Position numbers and translations under genes: made by a program | Origin: Nitrosomonas sp. | GTDB taxonomy: Bacteria > Pseudomonadota > Gammaproteobacteria > Burkholderiales > Nitrosomonadaceae | Length of the DNA: 36,022 nucleotides | Assembly (NCBI GenBank): GCA_020446045.1 | Contig: JAGRFM010000050.1 | Coordinates: 1-36,022 of the forward strand | Direction of reading: 5' to 3' | The notes under the pieces: model-generated | Told to the model about the DNA's origin: nothing | The model's database searches: none | The model's input: only the letters and a program-made list of their open reading frames with translations | In this document: in pieces, positions 25,618-33,779 of the stretch | Position numbering within the stretch: the first letter of the stretch is position 1 | How the letters are laid out: the number at the start of each line of letters is the position of its first letter

Positions 25618-25643
25618 GTGATTTAAAAAATTTTTTAAATCAC
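25618..25643. repeat. Perfect 26-base palindrome between trxA and rho
   Basis: The sequence reads identically on both strands: GTGATTT, then A6, T6 and AAATCAC. It lies about 40 bases downstream of trxA and about 108 bases upstream of rho (both minus strand). As RNA it forms an AU-rich hairpin with a U-run in its 3' arm, which could terminate trxA transcripts or attenuate rho. As DNA it could be an operator. Rho is autogenously attenuated in other bacteria, so leader regulation is plausible. Confidence 0.55.
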
Positions 25644-25684
25644 AAAATGCTATGACTAAACATAGCAAAGCCAGCTTAGCGATT

Positions 25685-26011
25685 TTAGAGGTGACTGTCA
25701 ACAAATGCGGTTAATTGTGATTTTTGCAATGCACCAACTTTAGTCGCTTCAATGTTGCCATCTTTGAATAACATGAGCGTAGGAATACCACGAATACCAT
25801 ATTTTGCGGGTGTTACTTCATTATCATCGATATTGAGTTTCGCTACTTTAAGCTTGCCATCATATTCGGCGGCAATTTCATCGAGAATCGGCGCAATTGC
25901 ACGACATGGGCCACACCATTCAGCCCAATAATCGACCAGTACAGGCAATGTGGATTGCAATACCTCTGTTTCAAAGTTCTCATCGGTAACGTAATGAATA
26001 TGTTGACTCAT
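25685..26011 (-). CDS. trxA: Thioredoxin 1
   Basis: This is the general cytoplasmic dithiol reductant, here also a likely electron donor for the Bcp peroxiredoxin encoded at 15358-15819. The 108-residue protein has the canonical active site WAEWCGPCR (C33, C36), the NIDDN segment and the cis-proline loop [17 protein letters not shown] ribosome-binding site lies about 8 bases before the start. It is followed by rho on the same strand. Confidence 0.97.
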   Translation of the reverse strand: MSQHIHYVTDENFETEVLQSTLPVLVDYWAEWCGPCRAIAPILDEIAAEYDGKLKVAKLNIDDNEVTPAKYGIRGIPTLMLFKDGNIEATKVGALQKSQLTAFVDSHL

Positions 26012-26435
26012 AGAATCCTCAAAAATATTATTTGTTTTTGTAAAAGTATTGTAACTAATGAACTTCGATTAGTTTTTTTAAGCTAATCAATTGGCGGTGT
26101 CAGAGTGAATTCATACAATTCACTATGCTATAGAAAAAAAGAGAAAAAGGGAAGTGTCAATTGTATTGGCAGCCAATATTTGTAGTTTGGCAAGGGTGAT
26201 ATCTCCAATGAATATTCATTTTCCATCAATTTCTCATTGCATGGTCTTGCCATGCGCCTCAAAATTGAGAAAAACTGTATTTGTTCTCCCGCTTGGCTCG
26301 CTACGATTGCTTAAGTAAGACAGATTCCTGGCGTTTTGTAAATCATTTGATTATGCTATAACCAATCAGGGAAAATCATCGATTGATTACCAGCCATGAT
26401 CAGGTTCTTCTTTTCAACACTATGCATTTTATTCT
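26012..26435. other. Intergenic region between divergent trxA and the phosphorylase gene
   Basis: This 424-base gap has no credible gene. It must hold divergent promoters. On the minus side a TACAAT-type -10 and CTAAT/ATTAG inverted repeats lie near 26055-26092 upstream of trxA. On the plus side GTGAATT-CATAC-AATTCAC (near 26105-26123) and a nested hairpin (26226-26272) precede the phosphorylase gene. No recognised riboswitch fold was identified. Confidence 0.5.
26226..26272 (+). repeat. Nested hairpin with alternative outer stems
   Basis: GCATGG-TCTTG-CCATGC (26239-26255) forms the inner stem. Two overlapping outer pairings are possible: TCAATTT with AAATTGA, or TTTCTCA with TGAGAAA. They use overlapping bases (26226-26236 and 26262-26272), so only one can form at a time. 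The element lies about 165 bases before the phosphorylase start and might be a leader structure; function is unknown. Confidence 0.35.
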
Positions 26436-27971
26436 ATGAATAGCCAGGCTTTGAAGCTGCGCCGAATAGCCATTGATACGTACCACGAGAATGTTGCGTA
26501 TATGCATCGTGAATGCGAAGTTTACCGTGCTGAAGGATTTCAGGCGTTGTCCAAAATTCGCATTAGCACAAATGGCAGCAAGATTCTTGCTGTATTGAAC
26601 GTAGTCGATGATGACGCAATTGTTACACCAGCAGAATTGGGATTATCTGAGCAGGCTTTTCAGCAGTTAAATGTATGTGAGGATTGTGCTGTCAGCGTTG
26701 ATCATGCAGAGTATGCCGCATCAATGGATGCAGTGCGGCGCAAGATCAACGGAGAGCGGCTGATGCTCAATGATTTTGAAGCGATCACTAAAGATATAGC
26801 CGAAAGCCGTTATTCCAAGATGGAAATGGCGGCTTTTCTGGTGGCGACCGGACAAAACAGTCTTGATCGCGACGAAGTCTATTACCTGACCCGTTCGATG
26901 CTGGAAACGGGGCAGCGATTAAGCTGGGGTGAATTGCAAGTGGTTGACAAGCACTGTATCGGGGGTATTCCAGGAAACCGAACATCAATGCTGGTGGTAC
27001 CGATTGTGGCGGCACATGGAATGCTGATTCCCAAAACATCAAGCCGTGCGATTACTTCACCTGCCGGTACTGCGGATACCATGGAGATTTTTGCTGAAGT
27101 CAATTTATCTCCGGAAAAGCTTCACGATATTGTGCGTAAGCACCGCGGCTGTCTTGCCTGGGGCGGCACTGCACGGCTGGCACCGGTCGATGACATGCTG
27201 ATTTCGGTTGAACGGCCACTTGGTATAGATTCGCAGGGACAAATGGTGGCGTCTATTTTATCCAAGAAACTTGCAGCTGGCTCAACGCATCTGCTGATCG
27301 ATATTCCTGTTGGTCCGACGGCTAAAGTAAGGCATATGCGAGCAGCCCTTGCACTCAGGAAACTGTTTGAATATGTCGGCGATCAACTCGGGATTCATCT
27401 TGAAGTCATCATAACCGATGGGCGCCAGCCTGTTGGACGTGGTATTGGTCCAACGTTGGAAGCGCGAGATGTGATGCAAGTCCTGGAAAATGATCCTAAT
27501 GCACCGGCAGATTTGCGGCAGAAATCTTTAGCGCTGGCAGGGCGCATTATTGAGTTTGATCCCGACGTTCGCGGTGGGCAGGGTTACGCGATCGCACGCG
27601 ATATTCTGGATTCAGGCCGGGCACTGGCCAAAATGAACGCAATTATAGAAGGACAGGGCGCTCATTCAGCTGACTTTAGGCCGGGACAATATTGCTATGA
27701 AGTCAAAGCAGATAAAACCGGCATGGTTACTAGTATTGATAATCTGAAAATGGCCAAGATTGCTCGTATTGCAGGCGCGCCTATGGACAAAAAAGCCGGC
27801 GTTGATTTGCTGTGCAAAACGGGTGATACCGTGTCCGAAGGGGATGTGCTGTATCATGTTTACGCCGAATTTATGTCTGACTTTGAATTCGCAAAGAAAC
27901 TGATTGAACAGGAAAATGGATATGTCATTGGAAAAGAATCCGAAATCAAAAGATATGATGCTTTTATATAA
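26436..27971 (+). CDS. AMP (NMP) phosphorylase-like member of the thymidine phosphorylase family
   Basis: Members of this family split nucleosides or nucleotides with phosphate. Two features point to the archaeal AMP phosphorylase branch rather than E. coli DeoA. The protein is long (511 residues, with an extra N-terminal domain of about 85 residues), and the phosphate-binding region reads [12 protein letters not shown] (171-182) and [18 protein letters not shown] (200-217), where DeoA has KHSTGGVGD-type sequence. The characterised archaeal enzyme converts NMP plus phosphate to ribose-1,5-bisphosphate and free base. It is followed 15 bases later by a PRPP-synthetase homologue, so the two likely work on ribose phosphates together. 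Bacterial genes of this type are often annotated simply as thymidine phosphorylase. Confidence 0.85.
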   Translation: MNSQALKLRRIAIDTYHENVAYMHRECEVYRAEGFQALSKIRISTNGSKILAVLNVVDDDAIVTPAELGLSEQAFQQLNVCEDCAVSVDHAEYAASMDAVRRKINGERLMLNDFEAITKDIAESRYSKMEMAAFLVATGQNSLDRDEVYYLTRSMLETGQRLSWGELQVVDKHCIGGIPGNRTSMLVVPIVAAHGMLIPKTSSRAITSPAGTADTMEIFAEVNLSPEKLHDIVRKHRGCLAWGGTARLAPVDDMLISVERPLGIDSQGQMVASILSKKLAAGSTHLLIDIPVGPTAKVRHMRAALALRKLFEYVGDQLGIHLEVIITDGRQPVGRGIGPTLEARDVMQVLENDPNAPADLRQKSLALAGRIIEFDPDVRGGQGYAIARDILDSGRALAKMNAIIEGQGAHSADFRPGQYCYEVKADKTGMVTSIDNLKMAKIARIAGAPMDKKAGVDLLCKTGDTVSEGDVLYHVYAEFMSDFEFAKKLIEQENGYVIGKESEIKRYDAFI

Positions 27972-27986
27972 TTCAGGGAAAATACA

Positions 27987-28862
27987 ATGCGGGTAATTGG
28001 GTTTGATGATTATCGCAAACAGGCGGAGTCCTTTGCGAATGCATTGCATACCGATTACCAGGAAATCAGGCGCCATAAATTTCCCGATGGCGAAAGTCTG
28101 GTTCAGGTGCCGGTTGATTTGCCGCAGCATGTGATATTAGTTAGAAGCCTCAATCAACCGAATGATAAACTCATCGAATTACTGTTCAGTGTTTCCGCAT
28201 TGCGCCGGCATGGCGCCAAACGCATTACGCTGGTTGCGCCTTATTTATGCTACATGCGTCAGGATACCGAGAATCATCCCGGGGAAGCAGTGAGTCAGCA
28301 AGTCATCGGGCAGTTACTCGCAAACCATTTTGACGATGTTATTACAGTCGACCCGCATTTACATCGTGTGCATCGGCTTAATCAAGCGATTCCGATAAGC
28401 AATGCCATTGCGATTTCAGCCAGTGAGGCGATAGGTCAATTTATTGGTGACCGGTATAAACAAGGAATATTAATTGGGCCGGATAGTGAATCCGAGCAAT
28501 GGGTTCGGGACATCGCCACTCGAATCGGTTTTTCGTTTGCTGTGGCGGAAAAGATCAGAAGTGGAGATAAACAGGTCGCAATCACCATTCCGCAGCTTGA
28601 TTACGCCGGACAACAAGTGATCTTGATCGATGATATGGCAAGCACGGGCCGCACGCTTGCGCAGGCTGCCGAAAAATTATTGCGTGCTGGAGCAAAGCAG
28701 ATCGATGCCGTCGTGACGCATCCGTTGTTCTGCAGTGATGCAGAGCAATTTATGCGGCAATCCGGCATCACACATATCTGGAGTGCTGACAGTATTGCGC
28801 ATCACACCAATGCCATCTATCTCGCTGATGTGCTGGCGGATACGATGAAGAAAATCTGCTGA
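27987..28862 (+). CDS. Ribose-phosphate pyrophosphokinase-like protein (PRPP synthetase family, short form)
   Basis: The protein has the two-lobed phosphoribosyltransferase-type fold of PRPP synthetases: KFPDGES (31-37), VAPYLCYMRQD (83-93), VDPHLHR (121-127) and the PRPP loop VILIDDMASTGRTL (211-224). At 291 residues it is shorter than the housekeeping enzyme (about 310-315). The ATP-side motif is divergent, with YLCYMRQD in place of the canonical YYGYARQDRK. It is therefore likely a second, specialised member that uses the ribose phosphates made by the phosphorylase encoded upstream. Which direction the pair works in cannot be told from sequence. Confidence 0.82.
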   Translation: MRVIGFDDYRKQAESFANALHTDYQEIRRHKFPDGESLVQVPVDLPQHVILVRSLNQPNDKLIELLFSVSALRRHGAKRITLVAPYLCYMRQDTENHPGEAVSQQVIGQLLANHFDDVITVDPHLHRVHRLNQAIPISNAIAISASEAIGQFIGDRYKQGILIGPDSESEQWVRDIATRIGFSFAVAEKIRSGDKQVAITIPQLDYAGQQVILIDDMASTGRTLAQAAEKLLRAGAKQIDAVVTHPLFCSDAEQFMRQSGITHIWSADSIAHHTNAIYLADVLADTMKKIC

Positions 28863-29104
28863 TCAAAGCTAATTTGATATTTCCTGCAATCCGTTAACAT
28901 TCGCCCGCGATGCACGGGATTCAAACTACACAGTTGGAAAGTGGGTACTGTGCAATTGGTCGATCAATTTCCGCATACCCCTCATGTTGAAGTCCTTGCG
29001 GTGTTTGTAAAAACCGAGAATGGTTTTGAATGACAGTGATAACATAGTGTTCGTTTAATAATGCGTTATACTGAGCAGGTGGTGGACATAATCGAGGTGA
29101 GCGA

Positions 29105-30274
29105 ATGAAGATCCATGAATATCAGGCCAAAGAAATTCTGCGGCACTACGGTGTTGCAACGCCGCGCGGTATTCCTTGTTTCAATGTAGATGAGTCGGTC
29201 AATGCTGCACGGCAGCTTGGTGGGAATGTGTGGGTGGTCAAAGCGCAGATTTATGCTGGCGGCCGCGGTAAGGGCGGTGGCGTCAAAGTGGCGCACTCAT
29301 TGGAAGAAGTTCGTGATCTGGCTGAGAGCATGCTGGGTATGCGGCTGGTGACCCATCAGACCGGGCCTGAAGGACAGACAGTACACCGTTTGTTTATTGA
29401 AGAAGGTGTCAATATCGCCAACGAATATTATGTCGGTATGGTGGTTGATCGCGGTAGTCAACGCGTGTGTCTGATGGCCAGCTCCGAAGGGGGGATGGAT
29501 ATCGAGCAGGTGGCGGCCGAAACCCCGGAAAAAATTCATAAGGTTTATATCGATCCGATTACCGGTTTGACCGATTCCGAAGCACTCGATATCGCGGCCA
29601 AAATCGGAATTCCGGATGTGGCGCATGCAGAAGCTGCCAAGTTGTTTAAAAGCTTGTATCAAGCCTTCGATGACAATGACGCTTCGCTCGCGGAAATTAA
29701 TCCGTTGACGCTGACGGCTGATAACGATGTGCTCGCACTCGATGCAAAAATGAATTTTGATGACAATGCACTATTCCGTCATGCTGATATCGTCGCGTTG
29801 CGTGATTTGGATGAAGAAGATCCGGTAGAAATAGAGGCATCTGAACATGATTTGTCGTATATACCGCTTGACGGCAATATCGGTTGCCTGGTCAATGGCG
29901 CGGGGCTGGCGATGGCGACGATGGACATCATTAAACTGTATGGTGGCAATCCGGCTAATTTTCTTGATGTCGGTGGTGGGGCTACAGCCGAAAAAGTTAC
30001 CGAAGCTTTCAAATTAATGCTGAAAAATCCTAATCTGGAAGCGATTCTGGTCAATATTTTTGGCGGTATCATGAGATGTGATGTAATCGCAGAAGGTGTG
30101 GTGCAGGCTGCGCGCGAGGTGCAACTGACCGTTCCATTGGTGGTGCGTCTTGAAGGTACCAATGTGAAAATCGGCAAGCAGATTCTGGCCGATTCTGGAT
30201 TGACCATCATTTCGGCTGAAAACATGGCCGATGCGGCGCAGAAAGTCGTGAATGCTGCAGCAGGAAAAGCGTGA
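29105..30274 (+). CDS. sucC: Succinyl-CoA ligase (ADP-forming) beta subunit
   Basis: The beta subunit holds the ATP-grasp domain and, with SucD, couples succinyl-CoA cleavage to ADP or GDP phosphorylation in the TCA cycle. Its 389 residues begin [12 protein letters not shown] and include the nucleotide-binding [14 protein letters not shown] segment (about 51-64). AEINPLTL and the CoA-ligase domain motifs [18 protein letters not shown] and [10 protein letters not shown] follow. It resembles SucC more than malate-CoA ligase MtkA, although those families are close. A GAGGTGAG sequence provides the ribosome-binding site. The preceding 242-base gap contains a TATACT-type -10 (29067-29072). Confidence 0.95.
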   Translation: MKIHEYQAKEILRHYGVATPRGIPCFNVDESVNAARQLGGNVWVVKAQIYAGGRGKGGGVKVAHSLEEVRDLAESMLGMRLVTHQTGPEGQTVHRLFIEEGVNIANEYYVGMVVDRGSQRVCLMASSEGGMDIEQVAAETPEKIHKVYIDPITGLTDSEALDIAAKIGIPDVAHAEAAKLFKSLYQAFDDNDASLAEINPLTLTADNDVLALDAKMNFDDNALFRHADIVALRDLDEEDPVEIEASEHDLSYIPLDGNIGCLVNGAGLAMATMDIIKLYGGNPANFLDVGGGATAEKVTEAFKLMLKNPNLEAILVNIFGGIMRCDVIAEGVVQAAREVQLTVPLVVRLEGTNVKIGKQILADSGLTIISAENMADAAQKVVNAAAGKA

Positions 30275-30329
30275 TTCGCTGTTTGAGGTTCGTTCCGCAA
30301 CGTTTTAATTATCAAGGGAGTTGTTGTTT

Positions 30330-31208
30330 ATGTCCATCCTGATCAATCAGAACAGCCGAGTGATGACGCAGGGGATTACCGGTAAAACAGGCCAGTTTCA
30401 TACGCGCATGTGCCGGGAATATGCTAATGGCAATCAGTGTTTTGTGGCAGGTGTCAATCCGCGGAAACCGGGCGAGCAGTTTGAAGGCATTCCGATTTTT
30501 GCTACGGTCAGAGAAGCCAAGGAAGCGACCGGTGCGAATGTTTCAGTGATTTATGTTCCGCCTCCGTTTGCCGCATCTGCGATTGACGAAGCGGTTGAAG
30601 CGGAGCTTAATCTTGTCATCTGCATAACAGAAGGTATTCCGGTGCGCGACATGATCCGAACGCGCTTTAAAATGCAAGGCAAGAAAACCCGCTTGATCGG
30701 CCCGAATTGTCCCGGTATCATCACGCCCGACGAAATCAAGATCGGTATCATGCCGGGATATATCCACAAAAAAGGCCGTATCGGCGTTGTGTCACGTTCA
30801 GGTACGCTGACATATGAAGCGGTTGCGCAGCTGATGGAACAGGGATTGGGGCAGTCGACCTGTATCGGGATTGGCGGCGATCCGGTCAATGGGCTGAAGC
30901 ATCTGGATGTGATGCAATTATTTAACGATGATGACGAAACCGATGCGGTGCTGATGGTTGGTGAAATTGGCGGTACGGATGAAGAAGATTGTGCACGCTG
31001 GGTGAAAGAGAACATGCGTAAACCGGTTGTCGGTTTTATCGCCGGTGTTACGGCGCCACCGGGTAAACGGATGGGGCATGCCGGCGCGATTATCTCAGGT
31101 GGTAAAGGTACGGCGCAGGAGAAACTGGCAGTCATGGAAGAATGCGGAATCAAAATCACGCGTAATCCGGCTGAGATGGGAAAGTTGTTGAAATCGGCTT
31201 TAGGATAG
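30330..31208 (+). CDS. sucD: Succinyl-CoA ligase alpha subunit
   Basis: The alpha subunit binds CoA and carries the histidine that is phosphorylated during catalysis. The 292-residue protein begins MSILINQNSRVMTQGITGK, with the CoA-binding Rossmann fold (VAGVNPRKPG; YVPPPFAA). The phosphohistidine lies in MGHAGAIISGGKGTA (H250). Codons from a TTG at 30321 are also in frame, but the ATG at 30330 follows AAGGGAG at a better distance and matches the family N-terminus. It lies 55 bases after sucC in one operon. Confidence 0.96.
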   Translation: MSILINQNSRVMTQGITGKTGQFHTRMCREYANGNQCFVAGVNPRKPGEQFEGIPIFATVREAKEATGANVSVIYVPPPFAASAIDEAVEAELNLVICITEGIPVRDMIRTRFKMQGKKTRLIGPNCPGIITPDEIKIGIMPGYIHKKGRIGVVSRSGTLTYEAVAQLMEQGLGQSTCIGIGGDPVNGLKHLDVMQLFNDDDETDAVLMVGEIGGTDEEDCARWVKENMRKPVVGFIAGVTAPPGKRMGHAGAIISGGKGTAQEKLAVMEECGIKITRNPAEMGKLLKSALG

Positions 31209-31230
31209 TATTTTTGCTTTGGGAGCAATG

Positions 31231-31578
31231 ATGCGCAAGAATACGTTTATTGTTTTAGCTTCGATTCTGTTTGTGTTATCGGGTTGCGCTGCATTGGAAC
31301 CGCTATTACCTCAGCCGCAAAAATCCGTCATCAAACCGCCTCAGCTTCCACCCGGAAAAGCTCAGCGTCCTGCCGGACCATTACCTCCAAGTACACGCCC
31401 TACCTATAATCTAATGGGGTATCCACCGGCATCGAAGGAAGGTTATATTGACGGTTGCGAGACCGCGAAAAAATCGGAATGGGCTTATAAAGACAGGGCA
31501 CGTTACGAATCTGAAGGCCAGTACCGGACAGGGTGGGATGATGGTTATTTTATCTGCAGCAGGCAAAATACCCGGTAA
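31231..31578 (+). CDS. Small outer-membrane-type lipoprotein of unknown function
   Basis: The product is a 115-residue predicted lipoprotein. It has a short basic N-terminus, a hydrophobic helix and a clean lipobox LSGC (C19). A proline-rich linker (about 30-62) precedes a small C-terminal module of the pattern GYxDGCxxA...Y...YRTGWDDGY..C, which may hold a disulfide. I do not recognise a named family. It starts 22 bases after sucD, with GGGAG five bases upstream of the second of two adjacent ATGs (31228, 31231). It runs directly into the PBP4-type gene, which suggests a cell-envelope role. Confidence 0.7.
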   Translation: MRKNTFIVLASILFVLSGCAALEPLLPQPQKSVIKPPQLPPGKAQRPAGPLPPSTRPTYNLMGYPPASKEGYIDGCETAKKSEWAYKDRARYESEGQYRTGWDDGYFICSRQNTR

Positions 31579-31630
31579 ATTGAGCCGGATCGTAAATTAT
31601 TTTACGAACATCACGATTCGGATTTTCTTT

Positions 31631-33088
31631 ATGGCCTGGATTATTTCGATGATATCGGTCACAGGACTAATCCTTTCAACGGCTGCCACCGCCACCACTG
31701 CCACCGCTGCACAGGCTTTGCCCGAACCGGTGCAACGGCAATTGAATCAGGTCGGTATTCCAGAGCATGCGGTGGGTATTTATGCCCATGAAATTGGCAC
31801 TGAACAACCATTTCTGGTGTTAAATCCGGATGCTGCGATGAATCCGGCATCGGTCATGAAACTGGTGACAACGTATGCAGGATTGGAAATACTCGGCCCG
31901 GCTTATACATGGCAGACTGTTTTATATGCACACGGCAAGATTGTTGATGGTGTGTTAAACGGAGATCTGGTGATAAAAGGGTATGGCGATCCCAAACTGG
32001 ACCTGGAAAATTTCTGGCTGTTGATTCACCGGTTGCGTCATACGGGACTGCATGAAATTACCGGTAATCTGATTCTGGATCATACGCATTACGATATTCC
32101 GCAAGACGATCCTGGCGCATTCGATGGCCAACCATATCGGACGTATAATGTCCTTCCGGAAGCATTGTTAATCAATTACCGTTCAACGGAACTACGCTTT
32201 ATTCCCGATCCTGAAAAAAAATCGGTCAGGGTAGTCGCTGATCCCATTCCGGATTCAGTTGTGCTGCTGAACAACCTGAAATTGACGGATGCTGCTTGTA
32301 ATAGTGACTGGCGTAACGCGCTGGATGTCGATATTCAACCGAATCAGGATCAACGCGGGAATATACTGATTACCGTTAATGGTTCATTTTCGGCGCGGTG
32401 CGGAAGGCAGTCGATGTTACTGGGCCTGCATGACAGCGCAACGTATACGCGTGAATTGTTTAAGCGGTTATGGCTACAGCAGGGTGGTATTTTCAATGGT
32501 GACGTTATTAATGGTCGAGCACCTGATGGACTGACGCCGATCAAGGTTTATCATTCTCCGCCATTGGTTGAAATCGTCCGTGGCATCAATAAATTCAGCA
32601 ACAATATTGCCGCAAGACAACTGTATTTGACGATAGGTACCGAAGGTTCGAGTCATCAAAGCCGGTCACCGGCAACACTTGATAAATCGGAACAGGCACT
32701 CAGGCGATGGTTGAATTCTAAACAGTTGTATTTCCCGGAACTGGTGGTAGAAAACGGTTCCGGTTTATCACGGATTGAACGCATTAGCACCCGGCATATG
32801 GGTGAACTTTTACTCGCTGCGTTTAAAAGCCCGGTGATGCCTGAATTTATCGCTTCCATGCCGATTGCTGCGGTTGACGGCACGATGCGAAATCGTTTGC
32901 ATGGTACGCCGGTGAGTGGATTGGCGCATATGAAAACAGGCACCTTGAACAATGTCAGGGCGCTGGCAGGGTACATGCTCGATCAATCCGGACAGCGCGT
33001 AGTGGTGGTGTTTTTCGTCAATGATGCAAAGGCAATAAGATCTCGCGCAGCGATGGATGCATTATTGCAATGGGTTTATGAACGATGA
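31631..33088 (+). CDS. dacB: D-alanyl-D-alanine carboxypeptidase/endopeptidase, PBP4 (DacB) family
   Basis: PBP4-type enzymes trim and cleave peptidoglycan cross-links in the periplasm. The three active-site motifs are present: SVMK (S74-K77, in MNPASVMKLVTTYAGLE), SNN (323-325) and KTG (435-437, in AHMKTGTLNNVRALAGYM). The long insert between the first two, with VIKGYGDPKLDLENFWLL, is typical of the family. The frame is open upstream into the lipoprotein gene. The ATG at 31631 gives a cleavable signal ending near ATAAQA (485 residues), but a TTG at 31580, two bases after the lipoprotein stop, would add a basic N-terminus and is a serious alternative. Confidence 0.9.
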   Translation: MAWIISMISVTGLILSTAATATTATAAQALPEPVQRQLNQVGIPEHAVGIYAHEIGTEQPFLVLNPDAAMNPASVMKLVTTYAGLEILGPAYTWQTVLYAHGKIVDGVLNGDLVIKGYGDPKLDLENFWLLIHRLRHTGLHEITGNLILDHTHYDIPQDDPGAFDGQPYRTYNVLPEALLINYRSTELRFIPDPEKKSVRVVADPIPDSVVLLNNLKLTDAACNSDWRNALDVDIQPNQDQRGNILITVNGSFSARCGRQSMLLGLHDSATYTRELFKRLWLQQGGIFNGDVINGRAPDGLTPIKVYHSPPLVEIVRGINKFSNNIAARQLYLTIGTEGSSHQSRSPATLDKSEQALRRWLNSKQLYFPELVVENGSGLSRIERISTRHMGELLLAAFKSPVMPEFIASMPIAAVDGTMRNRLHGTPVSGLAHMKTGTLNNVRALAGYMLDQSGQRVVVVFFVNDAKAIRSRAAMDALLQWVYER

Positions 33089-33117
33089 TGCTGCCATGCA
33101 CAGTATGAGGCGAAGCA

Positions 33118-33693
33118 ATGATTAATTTGGCGTTACAAACGCTTGCAGCGCAGCTCAATCAACATTTCAGACGTGTCTACGATCTGACTGAGGATATGGT
33201 TGCCGTGTCCAACCTATTGGAAATGGACGGCAATGTTGCGCCGAATATTAATAACCGGTTGGTTGTTTATTTGACCAATATTGAAAAAGATTCGGTTTCC
33301 GCCAGAACCAACAGTGCGCAGGAATTTGGCGAGAGAACCGTACAGCGCAGTACCGCATTGAGCTTCAATTTATACGTGATGATGACGGCCAATTTTTCCG
33401 GAAATAATTACGCGGAAGCATTGAAATTTCTTTCCGGTTCGATCAGTTATTTTCAACGCCACCCGGTTTTAACGCGACAGACCACACCGGATATGGATTC
33501 ACGGATTGAAAAACTGGTGCTCGATATTGAGAATCTTTCCATACAGGATATGAGCAACTTATGGAGTTCTCTCGGCGGCAAATATATGCCGTCTATTTTG
33601 TACCGTATACGCATGGTGACATTCGATTCGGATGAAATGACCGGACGGCAGCCTATTGTTACCACACCGAAACCATTAGTGGGTAATGATTGA
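33118..33693 (+). CDS. DUF4255 / Pvc16-type contractile injection system protein
   Basis: This 191-residue protein resembles the DUF4255 (Pvc16_N) family, the tail-terminator or cap protein (Afp16/Pvc16) of extracellular contractile injection systems. Family-like features are the N-terminal helix (ALQTLAAQLNQHFRRVY), the LTNIEKDS strand, a central LSFNLYVMMTANFSGNNYAEALKFLSGSI segment and the late LWSSLGGKYMPSILYRIRMV strand. A sheath protein encoded two genes downstream supports the assignment. It starts 29 bases after dacB on the same strand, with GAGG just upstream. In phage-like tails the terminator fixes tube and sheath length. Confidence 0.85.
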   Translation: MINLALQTLAAQLNQHFRRVYDLTEDMVAVSNLLEMDGNVAPNINNRLVVYLTNIEKDSVSARTNSAQEFGERTVQRSTALSFNLYVMMTANFSGNNYAEALKFLSGSISYFQRHPVLTRQTTPDMDSRIEKLVLDIENLSIQDMSNLWSSLGGKYMPSILYRIRMVTFDSDEMTGRQPIVTTPKPLVGND

Positions 33694-33726
33694 CAGCTTG
33701 CAAGGTTTGCATTTACAGTGTCGGCT

Positions 33727-33732
33727 TATAAT
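33727..33732 (+). promoter_or_regulatory. Possible -10 element before the second eCIS gene
   Basis: A perfect TATAAT lies 47 bases upstream of the 33780 start, in the 86-base gap. A TTGACA at 33690-33695 is too far (31 bases) to be its -35. With no good -35 at normal spacing, an activator or alternative sigma factor would be needed. The call is tentative. Confidence 0.3.
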
Positions 33733-33779
33733 CCAGTTCAGTGATTAGCCAAACAAGATAGGGAGCGTTATTCAGACGG

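Noticed and set aside
29105-31208. Malate-CoA ligase (mtkAB) instead of succinyl-CoA ligase.
   Set aside because: By eye the beta subunit follows SucC more closely, and no serine-cycle genes are nearby; a phylogeny would settle it.
30551-31228. A 225-codon antisense frame inside sucD.
   Set aside because: The plus-strand sucD is a full-length, conserved enzyme; the antisense frame is Ser/Pro-rich and has no recognisable motif.
31448-31630. The open upstream extension of the dacB frame into the lipoprotein gene.
   Set aside because: It overlaps a convincing lipoprotein gene and has no family features; the signal-peptide region starts at 31631 or possibly 31580.
33690-33732. A perfect TTGACA and a perfect TATAAT before the second eCIS gene.
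   Set aside because: The spacing is 31 bases, far from the 16-18 needed for one sigma-70 promoter; only the -10 is kept as a weak candidate.
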